NCBI GenBank assembly: GCA_900551325.1
Contig: URVM01000015.1
Location: 1 to 64,000, forward strand
Source of the DNA: an uncultured Eubacteriales bacterium
Lineage (GTDB): Bacteria; Bacillota; Clostridia; Lachnospirales; Cellulosilyticaceae
Length of the DNA stretch: 64,000 bases
Direction of reading: 5' to 3'
Part shown: positions 15,991 through 24,450 of the stretch, piece by piece
Position numbering within the stretch: the stretch's first letter is position 1
Layout: each line of letters starts with the position of its first letter
Translations under genes and position numbers: made by a program
The notes under the pieces: model-generated
The model's input: only the letters and a program-made list of their open reading frames with translations
What the model was told of the DNA's origin: nothing
Database searches by the model: none

Positions 15991-17079
15991 TTAGTCAGCA
16001 TAAATATCAATAATATAGCGTATTTGCCCACTTGGGTGAACACGTTGAATTTTCACTGTATAATTTGTCTCATATTCATTTAAAGAATCATTTTCCTCAT
16101 AAGATAAACTATATGTACTCTTCACTATTTGATTCGTACGAGAAGATGTAAGAATAGAATAGGGTTTAAAGTATTTGTCATCTTTTAAGTCAAACTCATT
16201 TCGGTAGTATTCATACAAGGCGTGCATAAGTGTACTATCAACAGATTTTTGAAGATCCATTTGGGTGAGAGAGTGAGATGGATAGTAGGTTGCCCAAATA
16301 ACTGGATAAGTCCGTACTGTGTCATTTAGTTGAAGACGAAGGTTGTCACCATAGAAATCTACTTTTAAAGGTAGCGTAATAGTATCTGTTATTTTATTAG
16401 GATAAGCATGGGTATTAATAATGCGATAGCTTACTGTAATATTATTATAAGGTGAATAGGTAAGGCGATTTTTAAGATAATTGACTACCTTATCTTTATT
16501 GCTATTATCAACAAAACTTATATAATCCTTGTTAGTAAGAGTAGCATCAAGTATTTCTTTACAAGCGTCTTTAGTAGTAAAGCTTAATATATGTTCAGGT
16601 AAATTCTTTAAATGATAAACGGACTCTATGTAAGTATGGTCTTTTGCAGTATCTGAATTAGGGGAATAAATGGTAGGGCATGTTAGATTAATGACTCTAG
16701 TAGCTGTTTGTATCTCATAGGAACAATTAAGATAGTCAAAAGTTTCAAAGGGTACATAAAGGATGTCACCCACTAAAAAGGTAGAAGCTGTAAGAGTTGC
16801 TGATTTAAATTCAGCATCAAAGGTACTTTGATTAGGTCTAAACTTGTAAATTTTATCTTGAAAGTTAAGAGTGAAAATATCTTCATTTGTATTCAGTTCA
16901 CTAAAGGTTAAACTAGCTAACTGAGGAAGAGCTATGTAAATTGTGTCATTCTTAGAGATAAGTGGACTAGTCAGTTCATAAGGAATACCATTAATGTGTA
17001 AACTATAAGGAGACTGAGCAGAAATTGGTGTCATAAATAAGATGAAAATTAAACAAATAAGTTTTAAATAATTTTTCAT
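15991..17079 (-). CDS. Secreted protein with copper-amine-oxidase-like N-terminal (stalk) domain
   Basis: A 362-residue exported protein. Residues 1-22 form a signal peptide ending in a likely cleavage site after ISA. The next ~110 residues follow the stalk-domain pattern (Cu_amine_oxidN1) common in Clostridia: SLHINGIPYELTSPLISKNDTIYIALPQLASL, here shortened to the key parts ING...SPLI...TIYIALPQLA, then DILYVPFETFDYLNCSYE. The C-terminal ~190 residues have no clear family; they contain an apparent NTF2-like or cystatin-like mixed region of unknown role. A ribosome binding site AGGTGTTTT precedes the ATG. It is the sole gene of its unit. Stalk domains are thought to act at the cell wall; the function here is unknown. 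Confidence 0.7.
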   Translation of the reverse strand: MKNYLKLICLIFILFMTPISAQSPYSLHINGIPYELTSPLISKNDTIYIALPQLASLTFSELNTNEDIFTLNFQDKIYKFRPNQSTFDAEFKSATLTASTFLVGDILYVPFETFDYLNCSYEIQTATRVINLTCPTIYSPNSDTAKDHTYIESVYHLKNLPEHILSFTTKDACKEILDATLTNKDYISFVDNSNKDKVVNYLKNRLTYSPYNNITVSYRIINTHAYPNKITDTITLPLKVDFYGDNLRLQLNDTVRTYPVIWATYYPSHSLTQMDLQKSVDSTLMHALYEYYRNEFDLKDDKYFKPYSILTSSRTNQIVKSTYSLSYEENDSLNEYETNYTVKIQRVHPSGQIRYIIDIYAD

Positions 17080-17185
17080 AAAACACCTCCAAGTGCATTA
17101 TAACATATAAATAAAATATTAATCAAATATTTAAAATATTACAATGTATAGAAATGTTTGCGTAACAAATAAATAGGAGTAATTA

Positions 17186-17227
17186 AAAAGCTAGCACTAT
17201 ATGATTAATCATATAGTGCTAGCTTTT
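17186..17227. terminator. 42-base perfect palindrome terminating aroA
   Basis: A perfect palindrome centred between 17206 and 17207. Its apex carries the aroA stop codon (minus-strand TAA at 17207-17205), and its 5' arm encodes the last six aroA residues. On the minus strand it runs into TTTTT, so it acts as terminator of aroF-tyrA-aroA. Confidence 0.85.
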
Positions 17228-18485
17228 CTAAGTCTTCAAAGAAATGTGGATATGAGATTTGCACACATTCACTATTTAAAATATGAGAAGGAGAGGAAGC
17301 CATTAAAGAGGCAATAGCTAAACTCATAGCGATACGATGGTCATGATAGCTTTCTAGAGTAGCGCCTTCAAGAGGATATCCACCTTCTATAATAAGTCCG
17401 TCTTCAAGTGGTGTAACATGCCCACCCATTTTTCCAAGTTCTGTAGCGGTTGTATCAATACGATTAGATTCTTTAACCTTAAGCTCAGCTGCATCTTTAA
17501 TGGTTGTAGTACCTTCTGCAAATAAAGCAGCTACAGCAAAAATAGGAATTTCATCTATCATTGTTGGGATAATTTCACCACCAATAGTAATACCGTGAAG
17601 CTTAGAGCTTTCAACGATCATATCACATACAGGTTCACCACAGATTTCACGCTCATTATAACAAGTAATCTTTCCACCCATTTGAATAAGTGCATCAAGT
17701 AGTCCACGTCTTGTTGGATTAATACCTACATTCTTCAAGGTAATCTTACTATTAGGAACGATAAGGCCAGCCACCATAAATGGTGCAGCAGAAGAAATAT
17801 CACCTGGTACAATGATTTCACAAGCATGTAGTGTACTACCTGGGTGGATAGTAACACATTTACCTTCTACAGTAATATTTGCACCAAAAGCTTTAAGCAT
17901 ACGTTCTGTATGGTCACGAGAAAGAGTTGGTTCACAAACTGTTACTGGGCTATTTGCATAAAGGCCAGCAAGTAATAGACAAGACTTGACTTGGGCACTA
18001 GCAATAGGAGAATTATAGTGAATACCAGTAAGGGTGCTTGGAGATATAACAAGTGGACAGAAACTATTTTCATGACCACGAATATCTGCATGCATAGCCT
18101 GTAGTGGTACCATAATACGATTCATTGGACGTTTTTGTATAGAAGCGTCTCCTGTTATAGTAGAAGTAAAGGACTGACCAGCTAAAATACCTGAAATAAG
18201 GCGTACAGTTGTACCACTGTTACCACAGTCTAAAACTTCATCAGACTTAGTAAGGCCATGTAAACCTTTACCTTGAACTGATATATAATCAGGGCCAATT
18301 TTAATAGGAATGCCTAACTGACGGAAGCACTGGATAGTTGAAAGACAGTCTGCACCCATAAGAAAGTTATAAATACGTGTTTCACCTTCAGCAATACTCC
18401 CAAACATAATGCTACGATGAGAAATAGACTTATCACCTGGTATGGGAATGGTTCCCACAAGTGATGAGATAGGTTGTATAATCAT
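17205..18485 (-). CDS. aroA: 3-phosphoshikimate 1-carboxyvinyltransferase (EPSP synthase)
   Basis: Transfers enolpyruvate from PEP to shikimate-3-phosphate. The 426-residue protein shows the substrate loop PGDKSISHRS (about 17-26), the PEP-loop region LDCGNSGTTVRLISG (about 85-99), RPMNRIMVPLQ, DISSAAPFMVAG and KVKESNRID followed by the C-terminal DHRIAMS. LDCGNSGTT with a Gly at the position that decides glyphosate response cannot be interpreted for resistance class without alignment. It is the third gene of aroF-tyrA-aroA, 28 bases after tyrA, with AAGGAG before the ATG. Confidence 0.96.
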   Translation of the reverse strand: MIIQPISSLVGTIPIPGDKSISHRSIMFGSIAEGETRIYNFLMGADCLSTIQCFRQLGIPIKIGPDYISVQGKGLHGLTKSDEVLDCGNSGTTVRLISGILAGQSFTSTITGDASIQKRPMNRIMVPLQAMHADIRGHENSFCPLVISPSTLTGIHYNSPIASAQVKSCLLLAGLYANSPVTVCEPTLSRDHTERMLKAFGANITVEGKCVTIHPGSTLHACEIIVPGDISSAAPFMVAGLIVPNSKITLKNVGINPTRRGLLDALIQMGGKITCYNEREICGEPVCDMIVESSKLHGITIGGEIIPTMIDEIPIFAVAALFAEGTTTIKDAAELKVKESNRIDTTATELGKMGGHVTPLEDGLIIEGGYPLEGATLESYHDHRIAMSLAIASLMASSPSHILNSECVQISYPHFFEDLEKLALYD

Positions 18486-18513
18486 AACAAAACTCCTTTT
18501 TAAAAATAAAGTA

Positions 18514-19614
18514 TTAAGAATGGACTATATAGTTATGCTTAGTTAAAAGTTGCTGTGCTTTTTGCATATCGCTTTTGTGGCCAAAGGCAATACGAAGCAC
18601 GCCACTTGAAAATTCTCTATGGTTAACGATACCAATATCTTTAATGTTAATACTATGAGAACTAAGGAGTGTTGCAATACAAGCAATAATACCAGGTTCA
18701 TCTTCTGCATCTACAAATATAGTATATATTTTAGCAATATCAGATTTGATACCATCTTGGAAGGAATCACGATAATCTCTAGCTGTTTCAAAGAACTGAT
18801 AAAGTTGATTTTCTTCATTATACTCAAGCATAGAATAAAAATCATTTAATGAATCTATAAATTTCTTCAGTGACCCCATTATATGAGCTTTATTAGATAA
18901 GCATATATCTTGCCAAATTTTAGGGTTAGAAGAAGCAATACGTGTAATATCTTTAAAGCCACCAGCAGCTAGTGTGTGTAAAAGTTGTTCATCCCCATCA
19001 CTGTCTTTTACTAAATGAACCAAATGACTTGCAATAATGTGAGGTAAGTGACTCACAGTTGCAGTAGCATAGTCGTGATAGTTAGGTTCAAGGACAATAG
19101 GAATAGCACCTAAACGCTCTATCATTTTTTGCATAATAAATAAAATAAATTCAGGTGTTTCAGGAAGCGGGGTTAAAATATAATAAGCATTTTCAAATAA
19201 ATAACTAGTAGAGGCCATATAACCAGACTGTTCAGAACCAGTCATAGGATGACCACCTACAAAATAGCATTTCTTAGGGTGGTCAAGAAGAATCTTTGAT
19301 ACTTGCTCTACAGTATCATGCTTAGTACTTCCAATGTCTGTTAATATGCAATCATTAGATACATAAGGAAGTAATTTAGATACAATTTCTTGGGTAGAAG
19401 ATACAGGTGTACATATAAAGATTACATTACAATCAATAAATTCTTCCCCTATCTCGTTAGCAACTTGGTCAATTGCCCCATCTTCTAAAGCTTTATTACA
19501 TGAAGTTAAATCTGTATCATGTCCTACAATATAACTGTTTTGGGCATGAACTTTTTTGAGTGTCTTGGCTATAGATCCCCCGATAAGTCCAAGACCGATA
19601 ATGCCAATACGCAT
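18514..19614 (-). CDS. tyrA: Prephenate dehydrogenase with C-terminal ACT domain
   Basis: Oxidises prephenate to 4-hydroxyphenylpyruvate with NAD(P)+, leading to tyrosine. The N-terminus is the Rossmann glycine motif IGIIGLGLIGGS (about 3-14). GHPMTGSEQSGY (about 119-130) and the SHLPHIIASHL segment (about 188-198) with its active-site His identify the family. Residues about 293-366 read as an ACT domain (IFVDAEDEPGIIACIATLLSS), usually the site of tyrosine feedback. The 366-residue length matches Gram-positive TyrA with ACT. Its ATG directly abuts the aroF stop, so translation is probably coupled. Confidence 0.95.
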   Translation of the reverse strand: MRIGIIGLGLIGGSIAKTLKKVHAQNSYIVGHDTDLTSCNKALEDGAIDQVANEIGEEFIDCNVIFICTPVSSTQEIVSKLLPYVSNDCILTDIGSTKHDTVEQVSKILLDHPKKCYFVGGHPMTGSEQSGYMASTSYLFENAYYILTPLPETPEFILFIMQKMIERLGAIPIVLEPNYHDYATATVSHLPHIIASHLVHLVKDSDGDEQLLHTLAAGGFKDITRIASSNPKIWQDICLSNKAHIMGSLKKFIDSLNDFYSMLEYNEENQLYQFFETARDYRDSFQDGIKSDIAKIYTIFVDAEDEPGIIACIATLLSSHSINIKDIGIVNHREFSSGVLRIAFGHKSDMQKAQQLLTKHNYIVHS

Positions 19615-20628
19615 TTATAGTGTTCTACCCATAGCATGAGCAATTGGGCGAAGTTCATCCATTAGAACTTTAAAGTCATGGGGATCAAGAGACTGAGGGC
19701 CATCTGATAAGGCTACCTTTGGATTTGGGTGTACTTCAATCATTAGACCGTCTGCACCAGCAGCAATAGCAGCTTTTGCAAGACTAGGAATATATGGACG
19801 TTTACCACAAGCATGACTTGGGTCTACAATAATTGGCAAGTGACTTTTAGCTTTAATAACAGGCACAGCACTAATATCTAAAGTATTACGTGTAGCTGTT
19901 TCAAAAGTACGAATACCACGTTCACAAAGGATAACATTTTGATTTCCTTCACTCATAATGTACTCGGCAGCATTTAGCCATTCATCAATGGTTGCTGATA
20001 AACCACGTTTTAAAAGTACAGGAATATTTGTTTTACCTACTGCTTTTAAAAGTTCAAAGTTTTGCATATTTCTTGCACCAACTTGCAAGATATCTACGTA
20101 TTTTATAGCTGTTTCTACAGCATGAATACTTGTTACTTCACAAACAACGCTAAGGCCAGTTTTTTCTCTAGCTTCTTGCATATATTTAAGACCTTCTTCT
20201 TCTAAACCTTGGAAAGAATAAGGTGAAGTACGTGGCTTATAAGCACCACCACGAAGGATCGTTCCACCTCCTTGTTTTACTGCATCAGCAGATTCAAGAA
20301 GTTGGTCACGACTTTCAATGGCACAAGGGCCAGCCATAACAATTAATTGTTTACCACCAACACTGCAGTTACCAAGTTTAACTTCAGTTGGTTCAGGATG
20401 AAATTTAAGATTAGCTAATTTATAAGTCTCAGTTACAGGCACGATTTTATCTACTCCATTCAATGAACAAAGGCAGTCACTACTTAATAAAGTTTTATCT
20501 CCAACAACACCAATAATAGTTACAACAGAACCTTGTGAAACATGTGCCGATAAACCAGCACCCTCTATTTGTTTAACTGCGCTTTTAATATCATCTGGTG
20601 TTGCAGTATGTTTCATTACAATAATCAT
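19615..20628 (-). CDS. aroF: 3-deoxy-7-phosphoheptulonate synthase, type I-beta
   Basis: Catalyses the entry step of the shikimate pathway, joining PEP and erythrose-4-phosphate. Residues 1-70 are the ferredoxin-like regulatory N-domain of the AroA(I-beta) group (MIIVMKHTATPDDI...). The barrel shows VMAGPCAIESRDQLLESA (about 93-110), GGAYKPRTSPYSFQG (about 125-139), LLKRGLSATIDEWL and DPSHACGKR. The Cys in GPCAIES and His in PSHACG are metal ligands in this family. It is the first gene of aroF-tyrA-aroA, with GGAGG before the ATG and a consensus-like promoter 46 bases upstream. Confidence 0.96.
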   Translation of the reverse strand: MIIVMKHTATPDDIKSAVKQIEGAGLSAHVSQGSVVTIIGVVGDKTLLSSDCLCSLNGVDKIVPVTETYKLANLKFHPEPTEVKLGNCSVGGKQLIVMAGPCAIESRDQLLESADAVKQGGGTILRGGAYKPRTSPYSFQGLEEEGLKYMQEAREKTGLSVVCEVTSIHAVETAIKYVDILQVGARNMQNFELLKAVGKTNIPVLLKRGLSATIDEWLNAAEYIMSEGNQNVILCERGIRTFETATRNTLDISAVPVIKAKSHLPIIVDPSHACGKRPYIPSLAKAAIAAGADGLMIEVHPNPKVALSDGPQSLDPHDFKVLMDELRPIAHAMGRTL

Positions 20629-20673
20629 AGCACAAACCTCCTTTTATAACTCTATTTTATCTTTAATATGTGT

Positions 20674-20703
20674 ATTGTACAATGATAAAATCTTGCATGT
20701 CAA
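20674..20703 (-). promoter_or_regulatory. Promoter of aroF-tyrA-aroA
   Basis: On the minus strand, TTGACA (20703-20698) is followed after 18 bases by TACAAT (20679-20674). The start codon is 45 bases further on, leaving a short leader with no attenuator or T-box. Confidence 0.75.
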
Positions 20704-20729
20704 CGGTAGATAAGTTGCAAACAAAGGAA

Positions 20730-20843
20730 ATACCTTGCATAAAAATACTTTTAAGAAAAAGTAATTTTTATACAAGGTATTAGTTGGGAGGAATTATAAG
20801 ATTTTATGTAATATGCAAGTTTTAGATTTGAAACTTGCATATT
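20730..20843. terminator. Two hairpins between sdpI and the aroF promoter
   Basis: AATATGCAAGTTT (20810-20822) pairs with AAACTTGCATATT (20831-20843) right at the sdpI stop. A second, 17-pair stem ATACCTTG...AAAAAT / ATTTTTAT...CAAGGTAT occupies 20730-20780 with one mismatch. Both lie upstream of the aroF promoter on the same strand, so they most simply end sdpRI transcription, though neither has a strong T-run. Confidence 0.5.
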
Positions 20844-21492
20844 AATGTTTTTTAGCCATGTTTTTTCTGAAATATAGATAAGAGTAGACCATTGGTAGAA
20901 TTAAACAACCAAAAGAAAGAAAAGTTAAAAAAGGAGCAGCAGAAACTGGTACAAATCCGATTAACATAAATAAGATGCCTGAAATGATAAAACAATAGCC
21001 ACCTACACGATGAGTAGCACGCCAATTATTTTCATCATTATATGTCCATGGTAGTTTAATACCAAAAGTATAGTTTTGTTTAATCTGTGGCATATAGTTT
21101 CCTATTACAATAAAGAGTATACCAACACCAAAAGGAACAATTTTGTTAATAGATAATTCTATACCAAGAGCAATACCTATGCTTACCCAGTGGAAAACAA
21201 TAAAAAGGAGCATAAGAAAGATAATAAAAATATTATAGGCCTTACCATGTTTTAAGTAAGCATCACCTTTAGGGTCCATCTTTGGTACTACCTTTAAGAA
21301 GGCTAGCATAATAAGGGGCAAAATAGCTGTAAGAAGTACAAAGCTACGAGGACCATAGTTATCAGCTACACCAGTATAGTCAAAGTGAATAGGGACTTCA
21401 TTAGGTAATCGTCCGTATAAATAAAGTGTAGCTATAATAGAAAGTATAGTAAGAACAATAATACTTTTAACAATAGGATTTTTAATTTTCAT
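20842..21492 (-). CDS. sdpI: SdpI-family membrane protein (DUF1648 + SdpI)
   Basis: A 216-residue membrane protein with six hydrophobic segments. Residues 1-60 carry the DUF1648 pattern LPNEVPIHFDYTGVADNYGPR. The C-terminal half has the SdpI signature region GIKLPWTYNDENNWRATHRVGG (key residues K-PW-T...W..TH..GG, about 147-168). In Bacillus subtilis SdpI gives immunity to the SdpC toxin and sequesters the repressor SdpR at the membrane. Here the partner gene is an ArsR-type regulator overlapping by 11 bases, as in sdpRI. No sdpC-like toxin gene is seen in the window, so it is an orphan immunity/signalling pair. Confidence 0.85.
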   Translation of the reverse strand: MKIKNPIVKSIIVLTILSIIATLYLYGRLPNEVPIHFDYTGVADNYGPRSFVLLTAILPLIMLAFLKVVPKMDPKGDAYLKHGKAYNIFIIFLMLLFIVFHWVSIGIALGIELSINKIVPFGVGILFIVIGNYMPQIKQNYTFGIKLPWTYNDENNWRATHRVGGYCFIISGILFMLIGFVPVSAAPFLTFLSFGCLILPMVYSYLYFRKNMAKKH

Positions 21493-21760
21493 GATCTGTA
21501 TCCTCCTTATGAATTAAGTCAAAAAAGAATGTAAGGGCATCTTGAAGTGTTGTAGCATTTAAAGAATAAATCACATTTTGCCCTTGTTTTTCAGATACTA
21601 CAAGACCTGCTTGCCTAAGTAAATTTAAATGGTGGCTAATAGATGGCTTAGTCATATCAAAATGTTCAGCGATTTCACCAGCAGAAAGGTCACCATTTTT
21701 TAGAAGTTGAATAATCCTCCGACGTGAAGGATCAGATAAAGCTTTAAAAAGATCATTCAT
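21482..21760 (-). CDS. sdpR: ArsR-family transcriptional repressor, SdpR-like
   Basis: A 92-residue winged-helix repressor: MNDLFKALSDPSRRRIIQLL followed by the recognition helix region MTKPSISHHLNLLRQAGLV and a wing. There are no metal-binding cysteines (the ELCVCD box of metal sensors is absent), in line with the SdpR subgroup. The frame is open further upstream to 21868, but GAGGTAAT just before 21760 and the family length fix the start there. It overlaps sdpI, suggesting the two-gene autorepressor/immunity unit known from Bacillus. An AT-rich inverted repeat upstream is a candidate operator. Confidence 0.88.
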   Translation of the reverse strand: MNDLFKALSDPSRRRIIQLLKNGDLSAGEIAEHFDMTKPSISHHLNLLRQAGLVVSEKQGQNVIYSLNATTLQDALTFFFDLIHKEDTDHEN

Positions 21761-21830
21761 TGTATTACCTCTTTTTCTTAAATTATAAATATTAGTTGAC
21801 ATGATGAAAAATAAGTTTATAATTTTAGTA

Positions 21831-21856
21831 ATTAGATAAATATCTAAATATCTAAT
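21831..21856 (-). promoter_or_regulatory. Candidate SdpR operator
   Basis: TTAGAT-AAAT-ATCTAA (21832-21847) is an inverted repeat, extended by a third half-site ATCTAAT (21850-21856). It lies about 70-95 bases before the sdpR start. TATAAT occurs on the minus strand at about 21786 without a clear -35. Assignment to SdpR is inference. Confidence 0.4.
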
Positions 21857-21988
21857 TACATAATACATTTACATTAAAAAGAATGCAACCCTGTTTAGAT
21901 AAAAAGTCTATATTAATAAACGTGTATATTAAAGTAGGGCAGTAAAAACAAGGATAATAAATGATATAAAGAGAGGGAAGTGAGTAGG

Positions 21989-22702
21989 ATGCTTAATATT
22001 AATCATTTTTCAAAAACTTATAAAGGAGGCAAGAAGGCAGTAGATGACTTAACTTTAAAAGTTGAAAAAGGTGATCTGTATGGTTTTATTGGACATAATG
22101 GTGCAGGTAAAACAACTACTTTAAAAGCTGTAGTAGGAATACTAGACTTTGAAGAAGGAAGTATAGAAATAGATGGTATATCCATTGCTAAAGAACCTAT
22201 TAAATGTAAGTCTAAATTGGCTTATATACCAGACAATCCAGATTTATATGAGCATTTAACAGGAATTCAATACTTAAGCTTTATAGCAGATATTTATGGT
22301 ATAGATAAGGAAACACGCAAAATGCGTATACAAAAGTATGGGGATTTACTTGAAATAACAAGTAACTTAGGTGATTTAATTTCTGCTTACTCTCATGGAA
22401 TGAAACAAAAAATAGCTATTATAAGTGCACTTATACATGAACCTAAATTATTAATTTTAGATGAACCTTTTGTTGGGTTAGATCCAAAAGCAGCTCATAC
22501 ATTAAAGCAGATTATGAAAGAGATGTGTGACAAGGGATGTGCTATATTTTTCTCTACCCATGTTTTAGAAGTAGCAGAAAAACTTTGCAATAAGATTGCT
22601 ATTATTAAAGGTGGAAAGTTAATTGTTAGTGGAAATACTCAAGAGGTTATAGGAAATCAGAGCCTAGAAGAATTATTTATGGAGTTGACAGAGCATGAAT
22701 AA
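21989..22702 (+). CDS. ABC transporter ATP-binding protein (ABC-2 exporter type)
   Basis: A 237-residue ATPase with Walker A GHNGAGKTTT (about 35-44), the signature region in its ABC-2 form AYSHGMKQKIAI (SHGMKQK in place of LSGGQ), Walker B LLILDEPFVGLDP and the switch His in FFSTHVLE. The modified signature and short length place it with ABC-2 type exporters such as those of the YtrB/EcsA style. The frame opens at a GTG at 21980, but GAGAGG spacing favours ATG 21989. It overlaps the permease gene by 8 bases. Substrate unknown. Confidence 0.85.
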   Translation: MLNINHFSKTYKGGKKAVDDLTLKVEKGDLYGFIGHNGAGKTTTLKAVVGILDFEEGSIEIDGISIAKEPIKCKSKLAYIPDNPDLYEHLTGIQYLSFIADIYGIDKETRKMRIQKYGDLLEITSNLGDLISAYSHGMKQKIAIISALIHEPKLLILDEPFVGLDPKAAHTLKQIMKEMCDKGCAIFFSTHVLEVAEKLCNKIAIIKGGKLIVSGNTQEVIGNQSLEELFMELTEHE

Positions 22703-24311
22703 ATTATGGTATTTATTAAAAATTCAATTACTAGGGATTTTTGGTATTAACAAAATGCTTCATGAGCAAGATGAGAAGCAAAAGAGAAAAGCAGTAGGAA
22801 TGGGACTTCTTTTTACCTTTGCAGCTATAATGTGTATAGTTGGATCTTTTATTTATAATTATGGTGTACTAATGAGTTTGGCCAGTTTGAAACTAGATGG
22901 TCTGTATATACCTCTTGTAGTAGTTGTAACCAGCTTCATTATATTATTTACTACCTTATATAAGGTGAATGGGCTACTCTTTGCATTTAAAGACTATGAT
23001 AGAATGATGACTTTACCTATTAAAACAAGTTATATTGTAGCAAGTCGTATTATTTTACTATATATATTAAACTTTGCCTTTCTATGTATTGTAATGATTC
23101 CAGCTGGTATTATATATAGTCTAATGATACCAACGACTTCGTATTTTTGGATTAAGTATTTTATATCCTTTTTCTTTATTCCACTTATTCCAATCATTAT
23201 AGGAGCAGTAGTAGGTAGCATCATTACGATGATTGCTTCAAGGTTTAAACATACAAGTCTTATAAGTACTTCCCTTTATATTATATTAATTTGTACATTC
23301 ATGGTATTCATGTCTACAGGTAATCAGAAAATGGCAACTACCTTTATGGATACAGAAGTTGTAGGTAAATTACTTCTAAAGTTTATCAATCATACTTATC
23401 CTTTAGCAATGCTTTACGGGGAAGGTGTATGTGGTGAGAATATATTGGCATTATTTATATTTATAGGTAACTCACTATTAGCATTTATTGTATTTGTAAG
23501 TTTATTAGGCATAAAGTTTAAGGCTATACATACAGCACTTACAACTACTAAGATAAGTAGTAACTACCAATTAGGTAAGCTAAAAGGTGATACACCTTTA
23601 ATGGCACTTTATAAAAAAGAAATAAGACGTTATTTTAGTTCAAGTATATATGTAATGAATACAAGTATAGGAAGTATTTTACTGCTTTTATTTACAGGAA
23701 GCTTATGCTTTGTAGACTTAAAGCAAATGGAGGACCTTTTAGAAATACCAGGACTTAGTTATTATGTAAGTCAATTTGCTCCTTTAGTTTTATCAGGTTT
23801 TATTGTATTAATGACTACAACAGCTTCCACTATATCTTTAGAAGGAAAGAATTTATGGATCTTACAGTCTATACCTATTCCAGTAAAAACTATTTTCTTG
23901 AGTAAGTTAATGGTTCAACTTGTTATATCCGTACCTGCTATTATAGTAGGGGGTATTATAATGATTATTATCTTACCTACAACCTTTATACAAAGTATTA
24001 TAATTTTGGTACTTCCTCTTATTTACACTGTATTAGTTGGTATATTAGGACTCATTGCTAATCTAAAATACCCAAAGCTAGATTGGAATAATGAAGTAGA
24101 AGTAGTCAAACAAGGGATGGCAACTTTTATGAGTATGATAGGTGGTATATTGAGCCTTCTTATAGCAATAGGTGGTATGATTGTTATAAAAGGTTTAAAT
24201 AATGAAATGAAGATGGTCATTATCACTTTAATGATGGGAGTTATAACAACCCTTGCTTATAGCTATCTAAATACAAAAGGTGTGGAAGAATTTAAGAAAA
24301 TTAAAGGATAA
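22695..24311 (+). CDS. ABC-2 type exporter permease
   Basis: A 538-residue membrane protein with about 12 hydrophobic segments, encoded directly after and overlapping its ATPase. The N-terminal cytoplasmic part (WYLLKIQLLGIFGINKML...) and the FAFKDYDRMMTLPIKTSYIVASRI block (key residues KDYD...LPI, about 93-116) occur in a family of large Clostridial ABC exporter permeases of unknown substrate. The fused length suggests two six-helix halves, so one polypeptide per ATPase dimer may suffice. There is no regulator of the GntR type next to it; sdpRI is divergent upstream. A terminator follows. Confidence 0.8.
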   Translation: MNKLWYLLKIQLLGIFGINKMLHEQDEKQKRKAVGMGLLFTFAAIMCIVGSFIYNYGVLMSLASLKLDGLYIPLVVVVTSFIILFTTLYKVNGLLFAFKDYDRMMTLPIKTSYIVASRIILLYILNFAFLCIVMIPAGIIYSLMIPTTSYFWIKYFISFFFIPLIPIIIGAVVGSIITMIASRFKHTSLISTSLYIILICTFMVFMSTGNQKMATTFMDTEVVGKLLLKFINHTYPLAMLYGEGVCGENILALFIFIGNSLLAFIVFVSLLGIKFKAIHTALTTTKISSNYQLGKLKGDTPLMALYKKEIRRYFSSSIYVMNTSIGSILLLLFTGSLCFVDLKQMEDLLEIPGLSYYVSQFAPLVLSGFIVLMTTTASTISLEGKNLWILQSIPIPVKTIFLSKLMVQLVISVPAIIVGGIIMIIILPTTFIQSIIILVLPLIYTVLVGILGLIANLKYPKLDWNNEVEVVKQGMATFMSMIGGILSLLIAIGGMIVIKGLNNEMKMVIITLMMGVITTLAYSYLNTKGVEEFKKIKG

Positions 24312-24322
24312 ATTTTAGAAGA

Positions 24323-24360
24323 GGCACTCGTTCTTTTTAGATAGAGTGTCTTTTTATTTT
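24323..24360 (+). terminator. Terminator after the ABC exporter genes
   Basis: GGCACTC (24323-24329) pairs with GAGTGTC (24344-24350), followed by TTTTTATTTT. Confidence 0.85.
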
Positions 24361-24372
24361 ATAAAACTAAAG

Positions 24373-24429
24373 TTGACATAATAGATAAAGTGGAATATAA
24401 TCATCGTACAAGATTAATCGTATACGATT
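24373..24429 (+). promoter_or_regulatory. Consensus promoter with palindromic operator (MBL-ohrR-like operon)
   Basis: TTGACA (24373-24378), exactly 17 bases, TATAAT (24396-24401): a full sigma-A consensus. Just downstream, overlapping the expected transcription start, is the perfect 14-base palindrome AATCGTATACGATT (24416-24429), with a further half-site ATCGTA at 24403. Such a strong promoter over an operator fits control by the MarR/OhrR-type protein encoded second in the operon. Confidence 0.8.
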
Positions 24430-24450
24430 TAAGTATTGGAGAATATAAAT

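Noticed and set aside
20730..20781. Attenuator of the aroF operon
   Set aside because: The hairpin is upstream of the consensus-like aroF promoter, so it would not be in that transcript.
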